Source: Rhizophagus irregularis
Taxonomy: Eukaryota > Glomeromycota > Glomeromycetes > Glomerales > Glomeraceae
DNA length: 64,000 bases
NCBI RefSeq assembly: GCF_026210795.1
Contig: NC_089448.1
Coordinates: 2,232,001-2,296,000, forward strand
Direction of reading: 5' to 3'
In this document: piece by piece, positions 24,978 to 39,600 of the stretch
Layout: each line of letters starts with the position of its first letter
Position numbering within the stretch: position 1 is the stretch's first letter
Program-made: the position numbers and the translations under genes
The notes under the pieces: model-generated
Seen by the model: only the letters and a program-made list of their open reading frames with translations
The model's database searches: none
Told to the model about the DNA's origin: nothing

Positions 24978-26460
24978 ATGTCTGTTAAGTTAGAGCCTCC
25001 TAGTCAGTTAGCATTTCATCGTATGTATTATTTGGAGTGGATTGTTTAATGATTGGAAATTCAATCAACGTGTTGTGAATGTGGTTTTAAAGGAAGAATA
25101 ATTTATGTCGAATTAAATAAAACATTTGAATTAATAAAATATCTTCTTTTTTTAAAACCTTTCTTTTTTTACCATATTCAAACTGACGATCGTAGGTCCT
25201 TTCACACAACTCGTGAAAGAAGTTCTTGTAGTGCGTAATCCTAATCCAGAACCAGTAGCTTTTAAAGTTAAAACTACTGCTCCTAAACAATATTGTGTTA
25301 GACCAAACTCAGGTAGAATTGAAGCAAACGGGAGTGTTGATGTCCAAGGTATATAAATAAGAAAAAATTTACCAATGATTATTGTTTAAAAATAAGAATT
25401 TTTTTTTTTTTTTTTTACGAAAATTTTAATTAATGATTCAATTTCAAATAATAATTTTCTAAATTATAGTTATTCTTCAACCAATGAAAGAGGATCCACC
25501 ACCAGATTTTAAATGTAAAGATAAATTCTTGGTACAAAGTGTAGCAATTACAGCTGAACGTGAAACTTTATCTTTACAGGAACTGGTATAATTAATTTTT
25601 TTAATTATTATACAAATGAAAACGTAATTGCTTATTTAAAAACAAAATATTTACTTAATCTTTTATTAATTATATGAATTTTTCTTTTTTTTTCTAAATA
25701 GTGGAGTATAACTGAAAAACAAACAAAAGATTCAATTAAGGAAACCAAGATTCGATGCGTATATTTACCACCAGTTGAATCAAATTTATCTCCTACATCA
25801 CCATCTCCAACTTCACCTCTTCCATTTAAACCATCTAGTCCTACTTCACCAACTTCACCAACCTCACCAACCTCAAAAAAAGATACTTCCAATGGAGCAA
25901 CATCAGAAGTTCCAAAAGATGATGAAAAGGTACGTCAACCTCGTTAACCTTAAAAATTAATTTTATTATTATAAAAACCTCGATTAATATTTTTTTTTTT
26001 TTTTTTTTTTCAGAGGAATCAATCACCACCCCCTTATAAAATACATGATGAACGTAAAGCTGAAAAAGCTAATGGATCCACTGACAGATCTGTTCCTCCA
26101 ACTGCTACGAATGGACATTCTAACCGGTTTTCTAATATGGCTGGATCATTCCCTAAAGAAGATTATACCAAAGCTGTAAATGATGAAACTGATCCTGCCA
26201 AACTTCGACGACAATTGCTTGAAGCTCAGGAAGAAATTATACGTCTGAATCACACAATTGAAAATTATAAACAAGAATTAAATGCGGCGCAAATGAGACA
26301 ACGCAAGAGTGAGGAGGCAGCAGTATCAGCAAATAGAAATAGTACAATTGGTGGATTTTCCGTCAAGACCCAGGAAAAAATTCCCGAAGGGTACTATCCA
26401 TTTGAAGTAGTTATTGCAGCAGCTGTTGGAGCATTCTTGTTTGGAGTGATGTTTTTCTAA
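24978..26460 (+). CDS. VAP/Scs2-type ER membrane contact protein
   Basis: Five exons (24978-25020, 25196-25348, 25470-25585, 25702-25929, 26014-26460) give 328 residues. An N-terminal MSP domain (about 1-125) carries the VAP signature FKVKTTAPKQYCVRPNSG, which forms the groove for FFAT motifs of lipid-transfer proteins. It is followed by a Pro/Ser/Thr-rich linker with SPTSPTSPTSPTS, a coiled coil around residues 240-285 (LRRQLLEAQEEIIRL) and a single C-terminal hydrophobic segment ending VGAFLFGVMFF, a tail anchor. VAP proteins sit in the endoplasmic reticulum and tether it to other membranes. Length is slightly more than usual because of the linker. The frame is complete and no odd residues were noticed. 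Confidence 0.93.
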
Positions 26461-29400
26461 AAGTATGTGAACAATAATTTCATAAACTTCAAGGTTTTTT
26501 AAAAATTTTTTTGCTTTACCTTTTTCTCTTTTTTTAATTAATATTCATTATTGTATATTATACTAGTTGGTTGTCCCAAGATAGATTTACTTCTTTAAAA
26601 TTAAAAATATAAAGTGCATTAATTTTTTATCATTACTTAGGTAATGATGGGAAATGTCTTATTATAGGAACGTTATTCTTGACACAAATTATTATTTACT
26701 TATGCTTAATCCCGTTTTTTATCCTTATATTTTTATATAATTTTTTTTTTACGATTTATTATTATTATATTAATAATTTTTTCTCCCTTTGCTTTAAACG
26801 AAATTGCACATTGAAAATTTTGTATTAAAACAGACACCAAAAAATCCTTTATTCGCGTCATTTATAATTGGAAAAATTAATATATGATTCCTTTTGCTTT
26901 ATTTTCGTTGGATCAGAAAATGTATTAAAAATGTATTCGTATATTATAAAAAAAATATATTTTTTTTCATTTTTTTTTTTCTATTGAAATAATGATCTAC
27001 AAATTTTGTAAAATCTATCTAATCAAGATGTTTTGACGTGCATTACATATAAAAAGGGGTTCTGCAACGTGTGGACTTCATTGCACGCTTTTAACTGTGT
27101 AATAGGACTTTGTTTTTTTTCCACATGGAATACACAGAATTGATCATCGATGTGCAATTGTACGACAGTCCGTGTCCAAGGAGTCAAATTTTGCGCGGTT
27201 TACAAAATTTTTTCGTTCTTTTTTTTTTCAGTTTTTAGTGAGTGTAGTTATTAAATAGCAGGCTAACAAGTGGATTTTTTGTAAAAAAAAAAATTGCGGT
27301 GTTGTACTGTATCTCAGACAATCAGACAATAGATAATAACCTAGATATTGCTATAAATAAGATAACTTTAATGTTATAAATAAATTTATGGCTGTTGCAC
27401 AACTTGTACAGTACATAATATATTATTTAAATATATCGCAGATTCTATAATTAATTCGGGAAAATTGCCTTTTATATACAGTTGATACAGATCGTCACCT
27501 GAGGCGCAATATATTAGATACCGGTACCGTTTCTAAAAATCGAAATTAACATAATTTGAAACTTTTTTATTAAAATATGAAAAAACGGAAATTATGATAT
27601 AAAATTGATTAATTGATAAATATTTGTATTTATCCATATTTGTATTGACATTTGTATTGACGTACTAAATATTATTATGTGGATTATTAACTAACCCTCT
27701 TTTAATTATGTCATTAAATAATCATGTCGTTAATCCGGCAATAATTTTCTCCTAAAATATTTAATCAGCCGTTGCATACATGACCTTATACGTATAATGA
27801 CGTTATACATGTTCATGCATTCAATCGTAAATAATATATGCTGAAGAGATAAATAATGTTCTACTTTATTGATTTCTTATTAACGCAATCCCAAAATGGA
27901 ATAGATTGTTGGTTGTGAGTGGTTACTTGTATAATTTTTAACGTATTATTTAGAATTTATGTAGATATCTTTGGGTATGGGTTAAGGTTTTGAGAGTCGT
28001 ATAGTAACACTTATGCCACGACACGTGCATAGCTCCGGCATTTGCGTATGAGTATGAAAATATATCAAATAGAAGTGTTACACTATAACACATACCAATT
28101 GAACTAAATATGTTGACATCAGGGAGCGAACAAATTTGAATATATAAATTATTAATGAAAAAAAAATATCAATTTCAAAATTACTAATCTAATAAAGATT
28201 CTATACTGTTTCTATTAAAAAAGAAAGGCTTTTGAATATTCACGAATCTTATGAGAACAATTTATTAGAAAATTCTTAAATATAAGCTCTCTCCCATTTT
28301 TTTTTTTTTAAAAAAAATATTTTGTTAAGAGGTAAATTGTATAACCTATTTCGAAAGTGGAACCAGATCCGATTAAAAAGAGACATATTCTTCCCTCAAA
28401 AGTAAATAAAATGGCATTTTCAAAGCAAAATTTTTTCGAGGTGGTATAGCGTTCGCATTCTAAAGGATTGGTTTATAGGGTTAAGCGGTTTTCCAATACT
28501 TTAGAAACAATTGTGTAAAGAAAAAGCTGATCTAATTGCTTGTCTTTCATTCTCTCCAGATTTTTATTGAAGTTATTTATATTATTATTTATTTCAAATT
28601 GCCAATAGTCAGATCTAATGCATCTTGGTTACTTTTATCGAAATTTATGACATTTACATGATTTATATATAAATAAGTCACGTGTCATACATGATTTTTG
28701 ACCAATAATTAAAGTCAAACTGCACGTGAATATTCAATTTCAGCCGAGTCAAGATTGGGGGTACAAATTACAATCATTATAGCGAATATTGGAAACAAAT
28801 CCCAATGTGTATAAAATCATATGTTTAATAATATAACATTGATAAAGAAGAATTTTGGCTATTATATGAGACGAATCAAATTAATTAGTAAATATGTCCA
28901 TCTTATTAAAATTATGTAATTCTTTACAGTGATATGAAGACAATCTAACAATGTGTTGCAATGCTCTTTCAACGTATTGCAGAATTAGCACTATATATGA
29001 GCTTTGTCCCGAAGGTGAAAACAAAATCTTTGTGGATTGGTGGTAACAATTCGCGTTCTGAAGCCAACGGAGATGAACGATGAACATTTTTGTTCATAAT
29101 TACCTAAACAATGGTTAATAATGCAGAGAAACGTTACTTTTATGCGGTGTCCTGGCCGGGGTTGGTCAAAAATTCTTTGGTTGCAGCCAAATACCAACAC
29201 TGCTTTATAGATCAACCATTTGAATATTTAAACAATTAGCCAAACGTACAACAAATCTTTTTTTTTACATTACTTTGGTGTAAGAAATGATTTTTTAGGT
29301 TTAATATTCCATTAATATTTTTGATTTTTTTAGATAAAAATGATAAAAATGGAATTTTGTATTCTGCTACAGTGTAATAATAACCCATTTTTATATTCCT

Positions 29401-31409
29401 CTCCGAATATACTATCATGGTGTCAATTTAATAAAACTAAAAAGATATAAAAAATCGAACGATTAAACAAGCGAAAAATATTATACACGATCAATGTCAG
29501 TGTTTCAAAAAATGTGAAACTCCGGCCGAAATTATCCAAAACAGTAAAAACCTTAAATTTGTTAGTTCTTATGACTGTTTCATTTTTCAAGAAATGAGAT
29601 TATCGCTCACGAACTTACATATTATTATATTTGCACTTGTTACCAATTTTATTAGTAATAAAAACGAATGGAAAAGTTTCTTATTGAATGAAGAGAAATT
29701 TACAGGTGACTTTGATGCTGATTTGCAATAGAGAAATAACTAGGAAACGGGAACCGTTGTAAGTCCGGAGCGAGGTATAATAAATAAAGATGTAGCGATA
29801 TTCTACTAATTAGCAGCATAACGCCTTGGAATTCCGGTAATTTTCTGCTGATTAGGAATTCCTGGACAGAGAAACTCACGTGATTGAAAATTTACACGTT
29901 ATTTCCATAGATCATCATAGTGCGTAGACATATATAGTCCTTCGCTTCGCTCCGGACAATTACTCATACATTCACACACTGCGCAAACCACTTCTGGCGA
30001 AGAACTTGTTTAAATCTCAGACAATTCGGGATAAAGCTCCGCACGAGCCGGCTCGCAAGTCAGCTCGTGCGGAGCTTTAATTCAGGAGCAATATTTGGCT
30101 TCAGAAAATTTCGGTCAAATTTAAATAATTTCGGCTATGTCTTTGAAATTTCGGCCGTATATGAAAATTCCAGGTTTTTCAAAATTTCTACAAATGGTCG
30201 AAATTCCCAAAAGTCTCGAATAAGTTTCTTCAGATCTGGCCTAATCCATCTGATGCATGATTTCAGCCAACTAGAGATGACTTTGCTTTTGTGGACGAAA
30301 TTGCTAAAATATTTCGTCCACATTTTTTCCAGGTATTTTATATTAAATGCAACAAGTAGCCTTCGTATTTTGGCTATAAGATTGTGTTAATGGTTATAAT
30401 AATTAGATACAAACCAATTAGAGCTGTACAACTACTGTAAATTATATAAACGTCGGATCCAATAAAAAAAAAAGCAATAAAAGCGCGTTTTGAGAAATAT
30501 AAGACACCAGAAAATTATTTAGAATAATTAAAAGAAATAAGAGCGAAGAGAAACACAATAAAGATAATTCACAGAAATATATAGTACAAGAGATCGGTAC
30601 TATTTACTATTAGCTCTACGCATCTCTTCAGGGCCAGAATTACGTAATGCCGCCTGAAATCATCCAAAAAGGAAGGATTTACACACTATTCTACAGAAAA
30701 CACTTTATTGTTACCTTTTATGAATTGCTTGGGGTTATTTCGTATACATATGCGAAATCGTAAAAATTTTTGCAGAATTTAATAATTCTAACGATAATAT
30801 AGACTGCAGTAATTATAATTTATTATTTAACATGATAAATGAAGAATAAACATTAATAAATAATTTGTTGTTTTTGTTTTACTCAACTTAATCGGCATCA
30901 GATTCGTAAAATACATTCTCAGATTACGACATAACAATAAAACATAAATCGCTGATAATAAAACGGTGTTAACTGAACGTCTGTATACTAAAATAATAAA
31001 AATTATAATTTTTTTCGTACCTATTATTATTATGATAATTAGACTTCTTTTTCACAATGATAAAATTTCAACCAAAAAATCTAGACTTTTCAAAATTTAA
31101 ATTATATTATTGACCTAATTTTAAGCGTTCTTTGAGTGATGATCGAATTTTCTTTTTTATCACACTAAAAGTTGTAATTCAATTCTCGCCACCTTAGCGC
31201 CTTGTTTTTACCGGCAGGGTATAAGGCTTCTAATGTATTACACTTTGAATGAATTAAATAATTGTAGAAAAAAAAATTTTCAAATTTTCTTTCGCGTAGA
31301 TCATGTTTAGCAAAGCAACAGCGCGGCAAGATATATTATTTATTATTACACGATTACATAATGATAAAGGAAATACATTTATAAAATTACTCGAATTTTT
31401 TTGTAATAG
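26461..31409. other. Five-kilobase gene-poor region
   Basis: No supported protein-coding gene. Open frames at 28881-29215 and 29236-29418 (minus) and 30067-30390 have no recognised domain. The stretch 29750-30400 is richer in G+C than its surroundings, repeats the motif TTTCGGCC or close forms several times, and contains a perfect 17-bp hairpin listed separately. It is probably old repeat DNA that I cannot classify. Confidence 0.45.
30032..30079. repeat. Perfect 17-bp inverted repeat (minimal foldback element)
   Basis: Arms TAAAGCTCCGCACGAGC (30032-30048) and its exact complement (30063-30079) flank a 14-base loop containing GGCTCGCAAGT. The same loop motif and similar termini (TAAA-CTC / GAGCTTTA) occur in the foldback element at 62865-62991. 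This points to one repeat family, perhaps a very small MITE. The G+C content stands out in this AT-rich DNA. Confidence 0.7.
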
Positions 31410-32101
31410 TTAATAATATACCGCCGGATTTGGACTGACGAATACCATGCTTCTAATTCCGGGTATTCTATCTTGAAGCCAACCAATGAAGTGCTGTGCA
31501 CGTTTCAACCCTTCTTGCCCTTGGAAAACCCACGTATGAGTAGTACCCATCAAAGGAACTACCGGTGTAGCAGGATTCCCACTTGGTGGATATTGATGTA
31601 CTGGAATGGCAGCTTTTATTGTGCTAAGATCAGCCACTACATATACTAGATCCATGATCGCATGAATGTCAGGATGTTCGCAGAGATATTCAGCGAGTTT
31701 CTCACTGATGCCAGCGTAAAGTTGAGCCCCTTCCAAATTTTCACCGACTCCATCTACCACTATTCTCCCAGATAAAAGTTTCACAACTGGCATCACGTCA
31801 TTCTTTGTCCAAGACGATGATGGCTTATTTGTTAGAACAGATAAAGGTTCCACGAGAAATTTTCCTAAAAATAGATGAACTTACTTAATTATTTGGACTT
31901 GTGTTATTTGTATTAAAGACATAAAAAATATTTTACCAGGTAGTGGATCGGGGTTAAACTCAGCCGTGCGTTTAATTTCTTCTTCAACACTGCATAAGGC
32001 TTCGTAAGCTTCCTCTTGAGTTTGTCTAAAAAAATAAAATTAGTATGTTATTTTTCCAACAAATAAGAACATACTTACCCGCTATAATTTTTGGAAGACA
32101 T
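31410..32101 (-). CDS. Unrecognised conserved-looking protein
   Basis: Three exons on the minus strand (32079-32101, 31937-32025, 31410-31864) join in frame into 188 residues starting MSSKNYSGQTQEEAYEAL. I do not recognise the family. The protein looks globular and soluble: a charged N-terminal helix (LCSVEEEIKRTAEF), a LLSGRIVVDGVGENLEGAQ segment, a LAEYLCEHPDIHAIMDLVYV helix-strand region, a Pro/Gly-rich stretch and a C-terminal HFIGWLQDRIPGIRSM. No signal peptide or membrane segment is present. Codons look richer in G+C than those of neighbouring genes. Correct splice sites in all three phases argue that it is real. The gene diverges from the large RNF213-like gene about 1.6 kb away. Confidence 0.72.
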
Positions 32102-33676
32102 CTTGTAAAAAATAAAAAGAGCTATATGAAGAAATATAATCCGTAAGTAGAGTTTAGAAATAGAAAGACGCGTACTTTAGAGTGATTTTGGATTTATAAA
32201 TGCTGCTATTGCACATGATTTTTGATCAGTAACGCCAAAAGTATACTTTTGGTGTTGTCGATCCTATTTAGTTTAATTTTCCTATATACTGCACATTTTT
32301 TCAATGAATAAGAGTAAAATTTTTTGGTGTATACTTAAGATAATCACAAATTGTACACGCCCAAGGGCCAAGGCAATGGAAATTTACCATTTTCACAAGA
32401 AGATTTTTATAATAAACGTCTAATAAACTATGACAGTAAACTGTGATCGTATCTGCTAAAATACATACTTTTTGAGTATTTTGAGCGTATTTAATATCAT
32501 TCGTCATTGATATATTATTGGTCAAAAAAAAGTATATTATTAATATACTAAAGTTCGCAAATCAAAAATTCACATTGTTGGACTTGGTTAGTACCTAAGT
32601 ACTTATTAAGTGTTTACACCATAATATAGTATAAATGCCTATATTCAGGTTCTACGTTTTTTATGCCTCTCGTCATTATAAATCTCAAAATATCTCAATC
32701 AAATTACCTTATAAGTATTAGTCGTATTAATCGTATATTCGTATTAAAAGATTATAGTCATCAACTTTGTTATATACTTTATATCCTTGATAATCAAGAT
32801 TCAGCTGATGCTGATTAATATACTATTTAAAATATTGAAATTAATGAATTACAAACATGAAACAATTGAAACATTCTACAATTTTTGTACTGATATCAAA
32901 ATATTATAATTTATAAGATTTTACATAATCTGAAACAAAATGAAAACTAAATTTTAAATAATCAGGAGAATTACAATGTAACGTATCACAATATATTTTA
33001 AAAAAAAGTTAATGATAAATCTTAAGAATTTTTTTTCATGTATACAATATGTCGTTTATTTAAAAATTCATCTCGTGAAACATTTTCTTTCACAAACAAG
33101 AATGGCTAATGAAGAAATACAATAATTTCCTAAGCCGATTGTACGGTTACTATATTTATTATTAATGTGCTATGCTCATTAATAAAACTAAACTTCTTAA
33201 GGAAACAAAGTAATTTACATTATTATTTCGAAATCGAAAATAAAGTTGCTGCGCATCACCTTTATTTTTTACCGAAATGATTGAAATGATTGATAATGTT
33301 AATGATCATAATAGAAACAATTTACGTGATTTCAATACAAAAATTTTTCATTAATATATAGAAAAAAAATCGCATCAAAGTTTTTTTTTCCACTAAAAAA
33401 TTAACATCATGTGATTACTTGTTTCTATAATATCACTATACTTATTTAAGATTAAAAACTTTTAGTATGGGAGAGATATCAAGAATTGTCAGAATTACTT
33501 ATAATGTATGACTGATTAGCATGAGAATTTTTTTTTTCGTTCACTACATTCTCTCTAAAAAAGTATAAAGTGATTATCTTTTTAAAAAACCTTTTTTTTT
33601 TTTTCAAAAAAAAAAAATCATTTAATAAAACGATTTTTTTTTTTAGAGTACAATAAACTAATTAATTTGTTTAAAG
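32102..33676. other. Divergent intergenic region upstream of the RNF213-like gene
   Basis: AT-rich, with T-rich and A-rich tracts around 33590-33650 just before the large gene's start codon. The minus-strand frame at 32301-32525 has no recognised motif. Promoters of both flanking genes should lie here. Confidence 0.5.
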
Positions 33677-36600
33677 ATGGTTTACGAAATAAATGTAAAA
33701 AATAAACATGAATCTGCACCTGAATCCGATAATGGGAAAGAGAGATCGAAAGATTCGGCGTTAAATTCCGATAAATCTTCAAATGATCAAAAAGTTACAA
33801 GTGAAATTGAGAATCAAATTGTTAATCGGAAGGATAATACCAACTCTGACGGTTCAACTTTGTCCGAAAATGATATTGGCGAAAATAATCAAGTTAAACA
33901 AATTTCTTTAAAAGAATCAGATGGAAAGACTAAAAATGTTGAAATTCGTAAAGATTTGAGAGAATTTTCTGATCGTGATGATTTAAACCGATTCAAGCAT
34001 CCTCTTCTTCAGAGATCTGAAGAAAACTGGAAAAGAAATGAAATTGTAGATAAAAGAAAATCTTTACCTGATCATGTTGGAATGTTCCCAATTGAACACA
34101 AAAATGAAAGTAAATCTCAAACTTCAAATTATGAGGAAAATTTCCATAACCAATGGCACAAGTCCAATTTGTTTAATAAGGGAGGGTTGACAGATTTTGA
34201 CGACAAACGCAAAACTTATACAAATCTCAAAAATTTGACAAGTTCTTACGGTTTTGAAAGGAGGTCAATGAAGTCTGATTTTGATTCAAAGCCTGATCAT
34301 GATACAAGAAGTCAAGTGAAATTACATTCAATAGATGGAAAGTACAACGATGCATTTCCACCTTTAAAACGCGATCATATTAATGAACCAAGGAATGAAT
34401 CTACTAATTTTCAAAATAAACATAGACAGAATACGTCTATGTCTGACAGTACTCATAGCGCAAATACATCTGAACCACTTACAGATAATAATAATCAAGA
34501 TCAGAAATCAAATCTTGGATCGCAGTCCTCTAGCGGTTATATGAATGCATGGTTTCCTAATGTAATCAATAGATGGATGCCTGTCGGTAATAAGAATGAA
34601 GATGAAACTAAATTTATATTCCATGTTCATCTTCCAGAAGATATTGACAAAATTGGAAAACCTGTAATTCTTGGTAATATAGAAGAACTAGGACTTTGGA
34701 AAAAACCTGTTGTAAAACTTCATCAACCATATCCTCAAAATCAAACATATTGGCAATCCAACCCAGTTACTGTTCCCTTATCCTCTCTTGTAAATAAAGA
34801 AATTCAATACAAATATGCTATTCATGCAAATAAATCTATATTTAATAGTAGAGAAGAAAAAATTTTACACGAAGGAAATGGTTCTAAAGATAACCGCATA
34901 TTGAATATTGAGAGAAATGATCAATTTGATATATGGATAAACAATGATCAATTACATTTACACGATATACGTGACTTTGCTTTTGTGGATTATATTTATA
35001 ATTCTATCAAAGCTAGCAACCTTAAGAATAAAGTTATGGATTATCAACATATTTTATTTCTTCATGAAGAATTCACGATCCGCGTTTCAAATCTTCATTT
35101 CATTACCAAACACATTGATGATAATGATAATGTCAAACGACTTTTCTTATGTCTTCTCTTAGGATATCATACTTCATGGAAACATGGCTTACAACAATTA
35201 CCAAATGAATTTCCATCAGAATTATTGCTTCATGCACTTGAGGGATATAAACAAGAAATTTTACCTTCAAACACTAAAGATAGAATGTATATGGCCATTA
35301 TAACTTTAGTACAACATAATGCTTTTCATATGCGATTTGAATGGCTTAATATTTTTACAATCGCTGCTGAAGTTGATCCTCGTTATGATTTCATTGATTA
35401 TCTAAATTTCTTAAAATATTCTAATGAAAATTTGTTAGCGAATTTCATTAAAGAGGTTAAAATCATCAAACCTTATATTAAACACATTAAACTTGAAAAT
35501 TACGTTAAAATTGCAAAGGTGATTTTATATTTTATATATATATTGTTCATTTTTTTAAATCTTTAATTAATAATTAATTTCTTTTTTTTTATAGTGGTTA
35601 ATTCAATTATGTAATACTAATAGTATGAATTATCTTTTTAAACTTTGGAATGATATTCTTTTGCACAATAATGAACTTGATAAAGCTATCATTAGACATC
35701 TCATTGTACGAGTTCGAGAAATTATATCCCATGATGATGCTGTTGCCTTAGAATCTCATTTTACAGAACTTCCAAAAGATTGTCGACGTGATTTTTCAGA
35801 AGTTTTTCAGTTTCGTATTTTACTTTTACTTGAAAGTCCTAATCGAAAATGGACAAAGGAAGATATCACTGCTATTGGAAAACTTCTTCATAACGAAAGT
35901 TTAAATTGGCGTAGAGACGAAGTTATTCGATCATTAGAATTAATATCTAAGTCTAATGTTTTGGAATTATTGAATATATTCCCAGATCTTTTAGATAATT
36001 GGTTCCGCAATGATTTTTCTGATAAAGAGAAGAGAATACCAAAAATTTGTATAACTTGGTTTAAAAATCTTTTAACCAAACTTGACATGAACACAAGTAC
36101 GAGCACAAACAGTAAAAAATCTTCAAATGAGAGCAACTTTGTTTTTTCAGTATTTACGCAATTAGAATGCATTTATCCTTTACTTGGTCAACGAAAAAAT
36201 GTTTGGCAGAATTTAACAGCATTAGCTATAGAAAGAATCAGAGCATGCTCGGAATCTCGAATATTTGGCACAACGAAATTTTTATTTAAAATAAAAGAAC
36301 AGGAAATCAAAATATTATTTTTAGATATGATAAAAGATATAATTAATAATACTGTTCAACAAATTAATGATCAATTAATTATCACGATATTTACAATATG
36401 CGATTGTAAATTAGGTCGAACTTTGGAGGTTCCAAGCTCGTAAGTTTATCATCTTATTAAAAGCTCTTTTCTTTCTTAAATAAATAAACATATTCATATT
36501 TTAATAATTCATTTTAAATTTAGAACGGGCGAAGAAATTTTATTTCATATCATGAATAGATTACAAAGTCAATCACCCACATCTAATCCTTCTCAATCTT

Positions 36601-39600
36601 ATTTAAATATTTTAAAAAATGGTCAATTCTGGAGCATAATATTGCGCGCTACTGGGAATGTTAAAAAACTTCATTCAAATTCATGCGTACAACATGTTAA
36701 AATAACTATCAACGAACTTGGTGTATTATTACGTGAAAAGACGATTGATGTAAAATTATTACAACAACTCTTTGAATATTCTGATGATAAATTATTTCAA
36801 ATCTTTGATGCTGCTGTTTCTAAAAAGAAATCTATAGGTGATGTGATTATCTCTCAAGATGAAATTGTGGAACTTAAAAAACTATGCACAAATTATCAAC
36901 TTCAACTTGATATACTTTACAAATTTTATACTGGATTTTGTTCAATTTCTCAAGTAACAGATGTAAATGATTACATTCAAGATTTAAAACAACGTATGCC
37001 AAATTCGAATAAATTGAATTTAAAACAAGTATTATCATCAGAATTTTGGACATTTCATGAAAAAACCTTGGAAAGCGCAAGAAATTGTTATAAATTTCAT
37101 CAATCTCAAACTTTTCGAAATATCTTTGAATCTTGTATTCAAGTAGATGATACTATAACAAAAGTAGAATACATTTCACAATATTTAATACCAAATGCTT
37201 TAAAAAAATTTGATGATATTAGTAAACAATTTAAGCAATGGGAAAAACTTCAAATTTCAGATGCTGCTTTGTTTTGGAAAAATGTTAAGAATGTTAATTC
37301 AGAACTTGATTTAATGGAAGGTTTTAAAGGAAATAAAAACCAAAGACTTGTTCAAACTCTTGATCATCTTTCAAAAATTCCTCATTGGATTGAACGACTT
37401 GGAGAATTAAAAACTGTTGTAAAACTTTTTGAAGTACCACATAATAATGATGATTGGTTAGCAAGATCAATTCGTACTTTAAAAGATGATTCCGTGAAAC
37501 TTAGTCAAATAAATAGTTTTTTTATCCAACTTGATAAAAATCTTTCAAATGTTAATCAAGATTGTTGGAAAATGATAAAAGAGTTGTCAAATGCAGATGA
37601 TTTTATAGGCTTTTTAAAAGAAATTGCTGAACATGATATTAAAAACTTGATCAATGGTGTGGATGATCTTTCGGATGAAAGACTGATACAAGAAGATACC
37701 GTTTCGTCACTTATTCAAGTCAAGCAATTTTTATTACCTCTTATGAACAAGAAGAATAAAATGAAAGATATTGCTAGCTTTTTAGATGCGCTATCAAATG
37801 TTGTTAAGAAGAATTCCACTTTAGGGGAGAAGACTGCGTTATGTAGTAGCAACAATATGGCATTACGAAATATGTATAAAAATATTTCAAATCGTGGTGA
37901 AGTTACTAAAGAAAAAATTAAGAATGCTGTACTTAATGGAACTTATACTTTTGCACGTGATGAAAAAGAGGATGAATGTTTTGTTACATTAAATTATATC
38001 TCTAAAACTAATGTGATGATGTATAATATAAATGAAATTTTGGATTTACGTGGACGAGCACTTTTGATCGCGAAACCAAACATAAATGAAAATGATATAA
38101 TAAATTTAAAGGATGGGAAAATATCAAAGAATATTATGGATGAATTTGTTGTTCAAGTTGATATTGTACAAGAAATAATCAATGTATTATCCATGTTAAT
38201 ACAAATGGGACATTTTGATTATAGAAATTTTGAAAAGAAATTACGAGGAACCAATAAAATGAGGGATTATTTGAAAATCTCAAAGGATGAACTCAAAAAA
38301 TGGTAAAATATTCATCTTTTTTTTTATCCTTTCTTTTTATTCATTTTCGTAAAATTTTTTAACGAAAAATTTTAAATTACATAAATTTATAGGCAAAATA
38401 TAGTTGATCGTGCACAAGAACAATGTTATTATTTAACATTCTTCCCTTCTCGTCACATTTTAGTATTTTATGATTATTATACATCAAAAAAATTAGTTGA
38501 AGAAAATGAAGAAGAATGCAAAACATTAATTAGATTTGTAAATAGCAAAGCTAAATTACCATTCCATAAGAATATTAAGGTAAATTCGAGTGGATCTAAA
38601 GATTATTTTAAAATTCTTTGTGAAATTGGAAATGAGTTAGAAAGAATTTTTAAGAATATTCCAAAACAATTACGTAAATTTAAAGCTAATGGGCAACGTA
38701 TAATGTTGGACATAGTTAAAAAGGGTAAATTATCTATTGCTGTTTGTAATGACAAAACCAAAGTTCCGAACATCATTATGTCATTATATGCTAATCATGG
38801 ATATTATCCCGAACCGTGGCAATTGTTGATATGTACTTCTTCGACCACTATGGAGGAATTAACAATCTTCATAAAAAGAAGTTTTTTTGCATCAAATAAT
38901 GGTTATGAGAATAATTTATTTTGTATTGCAAATTTAGAATTATTAGACTTTGAATTACAATATGATTTAGTTAATCAAATTAGATCAATGCAAGATCAAA
39001 AGGATTATCTTTTAGCACTTATTTGTTACAGAGAAGCTGGAACGCATCATCACATTTTAGATCAATTCTCTTCAGATGTTCATGTAACTAATGGCTTAAA
39101 TACCGAAGCTATGGAAGGAATTTATAAAGAATTGTGTCGAAATTCTATACGTGTTTCTTCTGACTTATCTGGACAAGGTAAAACTGAATGGATTAAGGAG
39201 TATAGTACCGGTAAAAGGAAATTTCCACATAGCTTTTTAATAAGTGATAATATGAAGTTTGCCAAACTTGTACGTCGATTTAAAGAATGTAAACTGCGAC
39301 CTATAGAAAGTTTACATATCAATATAGTATCAGCTGAATACCCTGAAGATGTTAACATGTTCTTATTCGAGTTGTTAACTCTGGGTATGGTTTCTACTAA
39401 TGTCGATATAGCATGCCTACCTTCATCAGAAATACCTACACATATATTTATTGAAATAGCCTCAACTGCTGAACAATATTTACTCAAATCTCTTCCTATG
39501 GCAGGATATTTATTGTACAATCATTTAACTTGGGACATTAAAAACTTGAGGATTTCTCGAGAAATTAATAGTCCAATTCAAATTGTTTGTAATTATTTGA

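Noticed and set aside
25053-25290. Small frames inside the first VAP intron and exon
   Set aside because: The plus-strand frame lies mainly in intron 1 and the minus-strand frame is antisense to exon 2 of the VAP gene.
28881-29215. Possible transposase fragment on the minus strand
   Set aside because: G+C is raised and the text looks coding-like (FDQPRPGHRIKVTF), but I could not match it to a DDE or other transposase motif, so no call is made.
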